A stretch of 64,000 bases of DNA, taken from positions 39,520,929 to 39,584,928 of the forward strand of contig OU342635.1 of NCBI GenBank assembly GCA_910589415.1. The letters are read 5' to 3'. A model generated the notes under the pieces. It had not been told where the DNA came from and made no database searches. It saw only the letters and a program-made list of their open reading frames with translations. Shown here one piece after another: positions 21,105 through 45,797 of the stretch. Both the position numbers and the translations under genes were made by a program. The stretch is from Malachius bipustulatus. Its lineage: Eukaryota; Arthropoda; Insecta; Coleoptera; Melyridae. Within the stretch, counting starts at the first letter, position 1. Each line of letters starts with the position of its first letter.

Positions 21105-22101
21105 CCCAAACAGCACAAAGTAGTCCTATGGACGTCCAATGGACATCCCTCTATGTACCAACGGACGTCCATAGGACGTCCGTTTTTGTCCTATGGACGT
21201 CCATGGGACGTCCACTCAGTGTCCATTTGTCACAACTTTGGACATCCGCAGGATGTCCGTTACCGGACGTCCATAGGATGTCCGTTATCGGACGTCCATA
21301 GGATGTCCGTTATCGGACGTCCATAGGATGTCCGTTATCGGACGTCCATAGGATGTCCGTTATCGGATGTGCACAAAGCATTTGCTTTGCTGATAAATAT
21401 CTTAGTGAGGAACAAAAGATAGAAAATACTGGATAAGTCTTGAAATTTAGAGTTTTGAAAAATCCAATAAATGTAGTGATAGGTATAGGGTATATACGGT
21501 AATTTTCTGTTTTGAAAACAACGTTGATAAGGGCTAAAGATACAGGAAAACGACTAGGTACTTACCTACTTACGTATTTCTATCATTAAGTTTTATCTGT
21601 AATTTTCATTGAAAAGTTGTTAATTATATTAGTTTATGATAATATTGATAAACTTAATGAAAATATTCGTTTTTGGATTTTTCACAAACTCTAAAAATTA
21701 AAGATTCACCGAATTTCTTTCTTTTGTTCACTGTATAATGCAGATGTCTTCATCTTCACCTTCACGCTAGCAGTCTTGAGTTTGATGGGAATGGCGGAAG
21801 TCTTTCCTTGGGACGAATTTGTATAATGTAGGAATGTGGATTGTATGATAGTGGAAGAATGGAAGATGGGGTGGTTATCGCGTGCGTGCGCACTTGTGCT
21901 GCTATTCTCTTCCTGTCTGCGACAGCACGTCATGCGCAATAGTCAAAAATAACTCGATGGACGTCCAATGGACGTACTTTTGTGGACGTACATAGGAAGT
22001 CCGTGCGGAGAAGTCCGTAGGACGTCCATTTATTGTCCATGGACCAATGGACGTTAATGGATACTCAACGGACGTCCATAGGACACTCGGTGCTATCTGG
22101 G
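21105..22101. mobile_element. Element with CCCAAACAGCAC ends and GGACGTCC subterminal repeats
   Basis: CCCAAACAGCAC at the left is mirrored by GTGCTATCTGGG at the right. Next to each end are many GGACGTCC palindromes (21120-21370 and 21955-22085). The middle 0.6 kb is AT-rich with no gene. The layout fits a non-autonomous DNA transposon; I cannot name the superfamily. Confidence 0.6.
21265..21367. repeat. 25-bp minisatellite within the GGACGTCC element
   Basis: Four near-perfect copies of a 25-base unit, GGACGTCCATAGGATGTCCG followed by TTATC, at 21265, 21290, 21315 and 21340. Preceding sequence (21130-21264) is a diverged form of the same motif. Confidence 0.85.
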
Positions 22102-23571
22102 TTAGTTTTGATATAATTTTTTTTAATATTTAAATTTTAAGACTCTGCTTTATCTGCTTATATTGAAAATTTTATACGGTTGGAAACGGCATAAAAAGTA
22201 AGTATACTACCAAAAAGTGAAAATATAATTATGCTACAAACAAAATCGCTACAAATCCCCCTCTGATATTTTTTTACAAAAAATTAATATATCAACGGAA
22301 TTAGGTAATGAATCTATGCGTTACTATCTGTATTTAAACAGAGCATAAGGAGCAACTAATTAATATAGGACACCAGAATGTGCAGAATTTATATTAAATC
22401 GTTTTTCTTGGAAATCATCAAAGCTTTTATAATTTTTTTTTGACCTGTCCCATTATAATGAAAATTGTCTTCATTCTTCGTAAATTAATTAAAACAGAAT
22501 TGAATATTTGAAGAATTCCAACGAAATTTTGAAATTTAACCAAGGCATACCATCTATAATGCATAAATAATATTATTTTGCAGGTATGGACATCTAGTGG
22601 TGATACCAAGCATCAAATCAATGAGTAAAGATAATTTGCATCCTTGAAAAGAAAAATTCCCTTCAATAAAATTATGAATGGGTGAAAAGTTTGGTCAATA
22701 GATGGCAGCAAGCTATAAAAACTTATTTTCAAAAAAATGTGAAATAAAGTAGATATATTATAATAATTTACAGAAGGGACATGATTCAAAATATGATTTT
22801 CCAAAATAATTCTCTCAAGAGGTCCAAGTACATACTATTATTACCTATAATTTTCATCAGGAGTGGGATTTCTGTTACAGGCTCGAATTTTTTGTTTATT
22901 TTTAATTGCAATTATTTTGTTTGAATTAAAACAAATACCTATATTTTTTCAATTCTTATATTTAGTTTCCTGTGCAGGGCGTAAAAATATTAAAATAGTA
23001 ATTATAAATCGTAAAACCTACAAAAAATTATTCATTTGTTTTCAATTCAATTCAATGAAAAAAGATTTTAGGTGTTGAACTTTTCTTAAAAAAAGAGGAT
23101 GCGCGGTCCATTTTTCTGCGTCTCTTCTTTTATAGTTATGAAAATTCTTTATTAAAATATCGAAATTTAACCACCATCCTGTACAGTTTTCCACACTCCT
23201 CACTATTAGTATTCAAAGTTTGTAAATAAATGTAAGTCAAATAAAATCTAGGTCAGCAGGCTATAAATATAATGGTTGATTTTAATTCTTCAAATCTAAA
23301 AAAAAACATATTTTGCCAACTTTCCATTATTATATTTTGATGGGACCCAGTTGTGTCAAGATTTTTTGATCTGAGATGCAGGAATGGGGTTGTAGAGCTA
23401 GACGTGGAAAAAATAAAATCATATTGATATTAATTTCTCACCTTCAGGGGTGAAATCTTCTAGAGATTATTTTGTTACTTTTAAGATTGTATTACCCAAT
23501 TGATTCCAACTTAAAAAAAAACTCTCTGATGTCTTCATTAGTTAATTGATAATAATAAAATAAATCTGGGC
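22102..23571. other. AT-rich intergenic DNA, no gene seen
   Basis: Only short chance ORFs without family resemblance, and no repeats recognised. Confidence 0.5.
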
Positions 23572-24073
23572 CAGGGGAAGCAGTTTGGTAGTGGCAGCAG
23601 TATTCTAAATAGGACATTATTTTATTCACCAGTACAGATATTTTCTTTTCTAATAAAATACACACGCCCGCATAGTCTCCTAAGCAGGGTATCTACCCCA
23701 CATTCAACCCCAAAATTTCAAAGTGATACCTTTATCATGTTATATTCAATTTTAAAATCTTTTTCCACTGCATACAAAATAAAACATTTTATTATTTAAT
23801 GTTTAATATAATAATTTTAATAGCTTGTCCAAATCCTTAGATCGTATTATACGCCTATGTCCTAAAAAATAAATGTTTGGATTCTAGGAGATAAAACGTG
23901 CTAAACTTTTCAAAAAATAAAAATGTTTCATCACAGTATTTTTTTGGAGGGAGTGTAACTTTCAATTAAGGCATCACATGATAGGGGTTACAATTTAAAA
24001 TTTTTGAGTTGAGTTAGCTACCCGCTTGGAGACAATTTACAAAACTGCTGCCACTACCGGACTGCTTCTCCCT
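23572..24073. mobile_element. Short inverted-repeat element
   Basis: GGAAGCAGTTTGGTAGTGGC at the left is mirrored by GCCACTACCGGACTGCTTC at 24049-24068. About 500 bp with AT-rich middle and no ORF, so a likely MITE. Confidence 0.55.
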
Positions 24074-25804
24074 CTATTCTGCGAACCAGAACCAGTTTTC
24101 GTTTTTTCTAAAACAAAATTCAATATTCAAAGTTATAGTCAATCCGACGTTTTGGAAATAACCAAACGTCTGCTTCTTTTAAAAAAGTGGACCAATAGGT
24201 ACTCATAAGTTCATTGAAGATTATCACTAAAAAATTGTAATCACAACACTTTTACCACGTTTTAAAAGAAATTTTATAAATCACATGAACTGATTCAATT
24301 CTGTAGACAGGAAGAAATTTAATAAATCCTACACCTTTTCTTGAAAGGTACTTTCTTTTTATAATTTTCCATCAATCATGATTTTTTTTCATTTTGGACT
24401 GTCTTGTTTTATGACTATTGAAACAATCATTAAAATTACATTCTTTATTTTTTATAAAATAAAAATGGATTTCAACATATTCACAAAAGTGCCTTAAACA
24501 CATACACTTTTTACAGAGAAACAAAACTGGTAAGGTCATTTTTCATACAATAATTATTAGGTATTTATCATAAGAATCGTATTAATTAGTTCAAACAAAA
24601 CATAATTTTCTTATCCAAATGTTGCACAATTTTCTAAAAATGTCAACAGGGATCAACTCTCCCTTAAACAAAAACAAACAATACAAAATAGATATAATTA
24701 TTTTAAATTTAAACAAATTAACAATAAACCACATTTTTCTAACACACAATTTCTGTCATCTTCTAGGATAATCGTCAATATATCTATACCTCTATAATAC
24801 CTTTAACGATAACTTCAGGAGGTACTTTACTTACAGTTACAATCAATCATCAATGATCAATACAAACGGGCACTGTTTATTTTTATAAAAATGAATTTAC
24901 AAATATTTTTTCGATACATCAATTATTCTACATCTACCAAACAACACAAACAAAAATGAGATATTTAAATAAATACAATTCTCTCAAGGAAGAAAAATGA
25001 ACTTATCAGTCCTGTATACATGTCATAAAAATTGATATGTTCAAGTAACTTTACATCGATTATTCAACTATTTGGAGCAAACAATTCTTATGAAAGGATT
25101 GCAAAATACAAATATCTACATTTACAGTTACAGGGTATACAATCAGATTTACGGCAAAATATCACAATCAAAGAAAATTGGGTCTTTTACATACATCGAT
25201 CTATAGTTCAAAATCAAAATGTGCTAGTCTGGAATGGAAAAACAATATTATTCACTACAGAAATAAAAATATTCCTCTAAATTGTGTTCTTTACTATTAA
25301 TAGTATTAATAATTAGTATTACAAATTACCACTAAATGCCTTTCTTGCAAAACTGACCTCCAAAAACAAAATAATTCCACTAACAAGGCAAGAATGACAT
25401 TTAGAACAATTCGACATCATTTTTTCCATTTCAGCAGATGATCACTAACGCAATCTCACTTAAAAAAGAGGTATACAAAATTACATTACCTATCACTTAA
25501 CAATAAACCCTACTTCGTAAAAAATTATTCGGTATGTAATGTACATATATATATAATATATTAAAAAATTAAATTATCATCTACTAAGATGGAAATCTTG
25601 TGCATGATCGGTCGGCTAACACTTACTTATTTACACATTGTACGATGAGGATTGATCTACAAACGAAACAATTGTAAAACAATTGTGCAAAAACACTCAA
25701 GGGTGTCGGGGCCGGGGGCTGGAACGGGGGAAGACAGATGACAAATGACAGAAGATGAATAATAGATGATGATACAACAGACTGTTCCGGCTGGTTCAGA
25801 AACA
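24074..25804 (-). other. Downstream flank and probable 3' UTR of Gprk2
   Basis: AT-rich DNA just past the Gprk2 stop codon on the minus strand. It probably holds the 3' UTR, but several AATAAA-like sites prevent choosing a poly(A) site by eye. No repeats or other genes seen. Confidence 0.4.
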
Positions 25805-38555
<12,751 letters not shown>

Positions 38556-40391
38556 CTGGAAAAAAAATATGGTGGTTAGAAAATTTCGTTTTTTGGAGGG
38601 GATGAATTATCGGCTGCCAAAATATAAGAGATAAATCGGATGTCTGAACTCTGAAGGATGATTCAAGGTTACCAGAATCTTCTTGGCAGGAAGAGATTAA
38701 AAACGTGCAAGTTACAGCCTTTTGCCCAGAAATTTACCCGAGCGATTTGAAAAAGTAACTACCGTTTGGAAGAAAATTACTGGGGGGCACCTAGGCAACC
38801 CCTCCAATTGAGGGAAAACATTTTCGTCCAATTTGTTCCTTGCGTTTACCTCCAGTACCGGGTGAGTCATTACATGGTCACGGGGAATATCTCAGAAACT
38901 AAGTCTTACAGTCTCAGGAACAAAAAATTTTCTGAGAAATGTGACCTTAAAAATTACATAGTTGGAAAATAGTTTTGAGCTTCTAAAATGGCCGCTATGG
39001 GGGCGTAAGGTAAGAGCCATGACGAAATAAAAAATTTGAGTTTTCCCATCATTTTTAAAAATTAGGGTATGTTCAAAATAGTTTCATTTTTTTATCTTGC
39101 AGTTTTCTTAATTACTCCATAAATAAAGTGGTGGGAAAACGTGAAAATTTTGGTAATTCAAATATCTATTATTCCGGTTAACCTCGACGGAATTTATCAA
39201 GATTAGTCTCATTACAAAGAGTTTTCCTTCTTCTGTCGATTGAATCTTCCGAATTTTCCATTTTATTACCACCGCAACCGCTAGAGGGTGTTATTTAATA
39301 TGTAAGGAAATACCGCGATTTTTCGAAAAAAAAAAAACAAATATCGCTGCACGCGCTAGACCCCTGCTCGACAAGACAAATTTTGAGAAAAGGACTGAAA
39401 TTATATAAAAACCCACTTTTCTTCCACTTGGAAAATTACAAGGCATTTTTTGTCACCATCTATCTGACTGTTATTATGACAAACTTCGAGTCTGACTGAA
39501 AAAGAACTTGTTATGAGAAAAAGCTTGTCTGTGTCGAAGTGTAAATTTTTTATACACTAGAAAGTGATCTGCCAGGTCAAAATTAATTTTAATATAATTT
39601 GAAAATATTTTGTATACAGCAGAAGACAAGCTTGTACCGGCCTTAGCAGGATTTAAACCCGGGTCCTTTGGAGCAAGAGTCACGGACCTGTACTATCAGG
39701 CAACTGCAAATTAACCTGCATAATTTAACAATGCGGTTTGTCGATAAGTACTTTAGATACCGTTTTTATTCGAGGAATTGTCTCATCAAATACCATTCGA
39801 GCTCATGCGGTTGTTTTCTTGTACGTACTTTCATGTAAGCAATTTAACTCTATCTACAGAAAAAATAAAGAGAGCATAGCCCGAGTGATTTTTCCTTTCG
39901 TTAAATTTCCAATGCAAATCTAGAATAACTGCACAAAAATATCCGGCTACATTGGAGCTTTAATGGTATTATTCCCCCCGACAAAAATTATCTGAACTAA
40001 ATAACACTCGGAAAAATTCCTGGAACTAACTATGTATAGGAAAAGCTATCTTGAAAAAAACTTGCAAGAGCTAACCTGACCTTACTTAACTTTAGATAGC
40101 TTGAGGAACGTTCTGTCTAATCCTTAAAAAAATAACCTTGGAAAAAGCTCCAGGAGTGAGTGAAATGGAAATCTACCCAAGCTAACCGCTCTACCTGCAT
40201 AAAAGCGTCAATTTATTAAAAAAAAATCGTAAAAAATGCTAGGCAAACTCTTATACTATTAAAAAAAATCCTGTGATCTCGAAATAAAATTCCAAAGAAC
40301 TTACAAATTTTTATTGAAAAATAATTTAAATAAAAATTACAGGAAAATTTCTGGTTAAAAAATTTACGCAGTATCGCCTATTTTAATAATA
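38556..40391 (-). other. Probable Gprk2 intron upstream of the RGS exon
   Basis: Must be intron if Gprk2 continues upstream, since the RGS exon starts in phase 1. I searched for the conserved GRK N-terminus and did not see it. Near 38860, ACCGGGTGAGTCATTACATG looks like an isolated transposon end. Confidence 0.5.
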
Positions 40392-40410
40392 ATTATACAT
40401 CGATCTCGTC

Positions 40411-40545
40411 TTTTCCAAATATGAACACATTAGTATAACACATTTCCGGTGTGTCCGGGACTTCACAGTTGAAAGTAGCTACTTGAATTATAAACAAATC
40501 CGCTCACGGCTTCTCCGATACATGCTGCCTCAGAACACTTTCTTG
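40411..40545 (+). repeat. DIRS left inverted terminal repeat
   Basis: Inverse of 45607-45750; shared stretches include CACATTTCCGGTGTGTCCGG and GCTTCTCCGATACATGCTGC. Confidence 0.9.
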
Positions 40546-40724
40546 TGTAGTCCGCGACGGTCGTGCTCTCGCCAGTGCGTAATCCCGCCGTAAATACGTA
40601 TTCCGGCAATACGACGTAATAGTGTGTGCGAGACCATGGAAACTGTGCCCCATGGAAAAAGACCTTCTCTCCGCTGACGATATAGTTCCACATCGGATTC
40701 TGACCATTCGGATACCACTCGAAC

Positions 40725-42860
40725 TCCTCCTGGCATAAGTTTCAGCCTCGGTGCATAGTGGTACAAGTTTTAACCATTTTTGTTGCACCTCCACTCTTTC
40801 TTCCTGGCATAAGTTTCAGCCAGCTGTGACGTGGATTCTTCCTTCCTGGCATAAGTTTCAGCCTCGGTGCATAGTGGTACAAGTTTTAACCATTTTTGTT
40901 GCACCTCCACTCTTTCTTCCTGGCATAAGTTTCAGCCAGCTGTGACGTGAATTCTTCCTTCCTGGCATAAGTTTCAGCCAGACGCATCGGTGCGTAGTGG
41001 TACAAGTTTTAACCATTTTGGTGCACTTCCACACCCTGGCATAAGTTTCAGCCAGATGTCCCGAACTCATCCTGGAGGAAGTATCAGCCAGACAGCGGTG
41101 CATAGTGGTATAAGTTTTAACCCTGTTGTTGCACCTCTACCGTTTCCTTCCTGGCATAAGTTTCAGCCAGATGCCACGTGGATTCTTCGTTCCTGGCATC
41201 AGTTTTAGCCAGCCGCCTTGGTGCATAGTGGTAAGTTTTAACCTTTTTTGTTGCACTTCCACACACTGGCGTAAGTTTCAGCCAGATGTCTTGAACTGAT
41301 CCTGGCAGAAGTTTCAGCCAGGCGCTTAGTGGTAAAGTTTCCGCCAGGCATCGGTGCATAGTGGTGTAAGTTTTACCCATTTTGCTGCACTTCCACCTTT
41401 TTTCCTGGCATAAGTTTCAGCAAGATGTTCCGTGGATTCTTCTTTCCTGGCATAAGTTTTAGCCAGCCTGCAAGTGATATAAGTCTTTCCACCGAACATG
41501 GAGCGGACCAGACTAGAACGCCTCAAACGGAAACTGTGCCACCTGGAAAAACACCACCTATCGGCTGACGACCGTTCTACATCGGTTCCTGATCTTTCAG
41601 GTACGTACTTGCACTCAGCCTGTCGTGCAAGTTTTACCCTTTTTCCGTCTTGGCATAAGTTCCCGCCAGGCGCTTTGGTGCAAGTTTTGCCCTTTTTTCC
41701 TGGCATAAGTTTTAGCCAGCTGTCTCGGGGCAATTCCTTGTCTGTTAACTATTCCTTTCTGGCGTGGCATAAGTTTTAACCAGCCGTCTCTGCGCAAGTC
41801 GTACAAGTTATAACCATTTTTTGCACTTCAACAATTTCTTTCTGGGCCAAGTTTTGGCCAGCTGTCTCGGTGCTATTCCTTGCACATAACTTATTCCTTC
41901 CCGGCATGACATAGTTTTTGCCAGCCGTCTCTGTGCAAGTGGTATAAGTTTTAGCCCTTAGTTTTGGCCAGTCGTCTTTGTGCAAAATGGTACACGTTTT
42001 AACCCTTTTTTGCACTTTAACATTTCTTCCTGGGCCAAGTTTTGGCCAGATGTCTTGGTGCTATTCCCTTGCACGTAACCCGGCATGACATAAGTTTTTG
42101 CCAGCCATCTCTATGCAAGTGGTCTAAGTTTTAGGCTTTAGTTCACCAGCTAGAGGCAGGGAACTTACCCGACCTTGATCCTCTCAAAATCCTGAAGTTT
42201 CTCAAGGAAACGGACTTGAAGAGGGTGCTTCACTAAAGGAATTCCACACCAGGCGAAGCAAAGTAGAGGGGATACAATAGATCTTTTAGGTTGCAGTAAC
42301 TTAATCACCCTCAAAAATACAATACAAATACAAATAGGCTTTAGTTTTAGCCAGCCATCTTTGTGCAAAGTGGCACCAGTTTTAACTATTTTTTGCGCTT
42401 TAACCATTTCTTCCTGGGCCAAGTTTTAGCCAGATGTCTTGGTGCTATTCTTTGCACGTAACTTATTCCTTCCCGGCATGACATAGTTTTTGCCAGCCGT
42501 CTCTGTGCAAGTGGTATAACTTTTAGGCCTTAGTTTTGGCCAGTCGTCTTTGTGCAAAATGGTACACGTTTTAACTCTTTTTTGCACTTTAACATTTTTT
42601 CCTGGGCCACGTTTTGGCCAGATGTCTTGGTGCTATTCCCTTGCACGTAACCTATTCCTTCCCGGCATGACATGAGTTTTTGCCAGCCGTCTCTGTGCAA
42701 GTGGTATAACTTTTAGGCCTTAGTTTTAGCCAGCCGTCTTTGTGCAAAGTGATACAAGTTTTAACCATTTTTTGCACTTCAACCACCTGAGCCAAGTTTT
42801 GGCTAGATCTCTCGGTGCTTTCCACGCACGCAACCTAGATTCCTTCCTGGCATGCATAAT
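40725..42860. repeat. Degenerate tandem repeats with CTGGCATAAGTTTCAGCCAG motif
   Basis: About thirty diverged copies of a palindrome-like motif, CTGGCATAAGTTTCAGCCAG. They are interspersed with GTGCATAGTGGTACAAGTTT and AACCATTTTTTGCAC blocks. The first half (40725-41500) is more regular. From 41800 a second subtype (GGGCCAAGTTTTGGCCAG) dominates. All ORFs over it are by-products of the repeats. It fills the place where gag would be in a DIRS element. Confidence 0.85.
42165..42345 (-). other. Non-repeat, exon-like segment inside the DIRS repeat block
   Basis: About 180 bases that do not share the repeat motif. On the minus strand they are open (KLLQPKRSIVSPLLCFAW, then HPLQVRFLEKLQDFERIKVG) and end at a strong donor gtaagt near 42167. 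I do not recognise the protein. It may be a captured exon or chance. Confidence 0.3.
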
Positions 42861-43277
42861 TATCTGCATTTTAAATTTAATTTTAAATTTGCATTTTGCC
42901 GATTTTAACTTTCAAATGTTGGAACTCTGGTGAATATATTCAAGGATATTTTACTTTTTGTTTAACTCTTCTACAAGGGAGTAGAGTTTGGTTCCAGCCC
43001 TATCAGACCAATATTCTGATAATACAGGGCGTTTTAAAATCGAGGTTCGTGCAACCGGGCATAAGTGTTGCCATCAATGCGACGGCTCACCTGGCGGACC
43101 ACTTTCTTCGGCATGGTCCTTCCGTTAAAATTCTCTCCGTTTGCTCCTCCCCATGGACATCGGCAGAATTTTCGCCGACACCATCAACATGGTGTCAATC
43201 CACCGCCAACCATTCCCCTCCACCGACGTCGACTTAAAACTCTCAACACCCCCTGCCAGGGCTCCATTGCCTTATCA

Positions 43278-43298
43278 GAGGGGGGGGGGGGGGGGGGC
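43278..43298 (+). repeat. Poly-G run
   Basis: A run of about 20 G, followed by a duplicated phrase (AATACAAGAATAATACTGTT at about 43307 and 43347). Confidence 0.8.
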
Positions 43299-43390
43299 GA
43301 CAGAAATAATACAAGAATAATACTGTTATACTTGACTGGATCATAATACAAGAATAATACTGTTATACTTGACTGGATCAGATATGATTC

Positions 43391-43900
43391 TTGACTGGCT
43401 CAGATATGATTGGCAAGGCAAGCTATCCTGTTGAGGTACTTACTTGGATCAAGGGTTACAAAATCAACTTCTACCCCATTAAAAAAAACGAATCCCATTC
43501 ACTACTCAGTTTAGCTCACGTAAACAATAAAAAAATAAATCAACAAACTCGAAGGGAATTTTTTCTCGCCATATTAAGCCTAATTAAGAACCAGTTTCAA
43601 AGAGCATCGCCTCATTGTAATCTAGAAACCTATAAAACATTTGCCTCCTTTTGATTGTTTCCTAACGGAAATACACTAATAGATCTCATGGACGCTTATT
43701 ACAATCGTGTCTCGCGTCATCCAGGAAATACTCGAATTCGAGTTTCAAAACGCAGCATACGCCGTACACTTCGGTCTCTGCACCGGGCATTATATTTCAC
43801 TTGGAAAACCGGCTCTAGGTCAGTTATGTTCTCTCGACATCGGTTGCGTCAATCACTTATGATTTTATTGCCAATTCTTAATCAAAGGAATTCCAATGTA
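43391..43900 (+). pseudogene. DIRS-like reverse transcriptase remnant
   Basis: Across frame changes the translation gives VEVLTWIKGYKINF, then SPHCNLETYKTFASF, then TLIDLMDAYYNRVSRHP (the LKDAYY catalytic motif A region with Lys replaced by Met), then EFQNAAYAVHFGLCTGHY, which recalls LPFGLCTAPY. These appear in the order seen in DIRS reverse transcriptases. A stop and at least one frameshift break it. Confidence 0.7.
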
Positions 43901-44389
43901 TACAGGATGCCCCGTTTGCGGTAGACTTTCTGGGGTTTCTTCTTATCCTAGTAAAGAGCTAGTCTCCTACAAAACTGTATAGTTTTCTAGGGCTACCAAA
44001 CAACTCACATAACTTACCTGGAACAGGCAGTCGTTTATTCACTGAAATGCTCTCTAACATATTCTAACATTCTTTACGGCTTGCTACTAGCCATTTCATA
44101 CATCAACAAAATGGGCGGAGTGAAAAAAAAAAACATCTCACCTTATCAGAGACTTTCAGTACTACGGAATCAACTTATGTTGACAGTCTCTTACATCAGC
44201 TCCACCAACAGCATGAACGCATGAACGCAAACCGGGAATACGCATGAACGCAAACCGGGAATCGATCAGATGTTTGAAGGTGGAACTGAATATCCCCTAC
44301 GCGTCCGCTTTCAACCACATAAGAAACCAGAAGTCGATTTATTTGCAGTAGTCTGACTGCAAGTGCATAGGCTTATCCTTGAAAATTCT

Positions 44390-44560
44390 TACAGGGGAAT
44401 TGTCCCTACTTGGCCTTGCCAACCATTGTACCCCTATCAGTAAGTGGTTATCCACTTTCCGGAAAAATCTGCTCTTGTCTCCTTCCCTGGAAAGTCATCC
44501 ACTCTGTGGGAAATTTCCCCTCTTAGTCGCTTCCCTTTCTACGGAAAGAGGTGCCCACAA
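44390..44560 (+). pseudogene. DIRS-like RNase H/recombinase-linker remnant
   Basis: One frame reads GIVPTWPCQPLYPYQ, a stop, then KSALVSFPGKSSTLWEISPL. It resembles the conserved VPxWPxQPWYP...HPLW stretch of DIRS polyproteins. Traces of a recombinase N-terminus (KNTLEQCSGYSGTIYG) follow near 44590. Confidence 0.55.
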
Positions 44561-45436
44561 ACGGCCATCCCGGTTATGTTAGTGTCTCTCGGCAAAAACA
44601 CCTTGGAACAGTGCTCGGGGTACTCTGGGACTATCTACGGCATTCATCCTGCCAAGAGAACGCCGTCCACATAATAGCATCTCACTACAACGCATTTCAT
44701 AATGCCCCCTTCACGCCGCAGAATTCCCCCCATGATATGAATTCCCTCGCTCGTATTATAACTCACATCCGAGCCTAGCACCAGGTTGGACGTACACCGG
44801 AGGAATGACACTTCGCTTGGAGGAATTACACTTCGCTTAAGTCAACTCACACCAACTGCAACTGGGGTTCACAGAGTGGATGGACCTCATTCGGGAAACT
44901 GCTGCTGGAACGCAATTAGTATCAGGAAGAAAAAATAAATAAATAAATTCTGCGTGGCCTTGACACTTAACGCTCAGTCGCTGGTTTAAATGGCATTGGT
45001 GGCGAACTTTTCAAAAGCCATAGCTACCATGCAGCGACTTCACCGGCAAGCCGTGCTGGCGTTGTCCTCAATGCCATCCCGAAGCCTGTTTGTTGGTCTG
45101 CGACGAACCACCATGGCTAGGTCCTGTAGTAACAGGCCCAATTTCCAAACCAGTTCCAAGCATTGCAAGTGCCCCTTTTTTCCCTCGGAAATAATCACCT
45201 GTACCTACTGGCCCTAGTAGTCTATGACTATTCGGTTATTTCCGTTTCTACGAGTATTACGTTCCTACTTTCTTATGACACTCATTCTCAATTATCAAAA
45301 TTCTAGTTACTTATATTGGTTTTCTCTTATCGATTGTTTATCGATTCTTTATGCTACTCATAGGTAATATACCTATTCAATTGTTCTTAATAATGTTCTT
45401 TATCTCCGGATTGTTAATCACCCGCTCTTTAAACAA

Positions 45437-45550
45437 ATACTAATGTGTTCATATTTGGAAAAGACGAGATCGATGTATAATAGAAAGAACAAACGACTTA
45501 CCTGAAGGATGTTCGTTCTTTATTATACGAGATGAGTCTTTTCCAAATAC
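45437..45550. repeat. DIRS internal complementary region
   Basis: 45437-45481 is the complement of the left terminus (40392 onward). 45482-45550 is the complement of the right terminus up to 45797. The two are fused exactly at GTATAAT/AGAAAG, so the region bridges both ends as in DIRS-1. Confidence 0.9.
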
Positions 45551-45606
45551 TTCGAACCCTCCCGTCCCGGTCTTTCCCCCTTTAGTGATTAACAATTACG
45601 CGGACA

Positions 45607-45750
45607 CAAGCCGTGTTCTGAGGCAGCATGTATCGGAGAAGCCGTGAGCGGATTTGTTTATAATTCAAGTAGCTACTTTCAACTGTGAAGTCCCGGACAC
45701 ACCGGAAATGTGTTATACTAATGTGTTCATATTTGGAAAAGACTCATCTC
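45607..45750 (-). repeat. DIRS right inverted terminal repeat
   Basis: Mirror of the left repeat. The element runs about 47 bases past it (45751-45797), and that extension also occurs inverted in the internal complementary region. Confidence 0.9.
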
Positions 45751-45797
45751 GTATAATAAAGAACGAACATCCTTCAGGTAAGTCGTTTGTTCTTTCT

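Larger units (their letters stand above)
40392..45797 (+). mobile_element. DIRS-type (tyrosine recombinase) retrotransposon, decayed
   Basis: Inverted terminal repeats at 40411-40545 and 45607-45750. An internal complementary region (45437-45550) just before the right repeat joins the complement of the left terminus (45437-45481) to the complement of the right terminus (45482-45550). That arrangement is specific to DIRS elements, which replicate through a circle. Inside, in order: a 2.1-kb degenerate repeat block, reverse-transcriptase remnants (43391-43900) and a segment like the DIRS RNase H/recombinase junction (44390-44560). No target duplication is evident, as expected for recombinase integration. 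The left flank ends AATAAT and the right flank starts ATTATT. All ORFs are broken. Confidence 0.85.

Noticed and set aside
40463..40794. Overlapping ORFs in the left DIRS repeat
   Set aside because: Three frames open at once over inverted-repeat sequence; no domain.
43065..43346. ORFs near the poly-G run as genes
   Set aside because: They sit in the decayed DIRS element, cross the homopolymer, and match no family I know.
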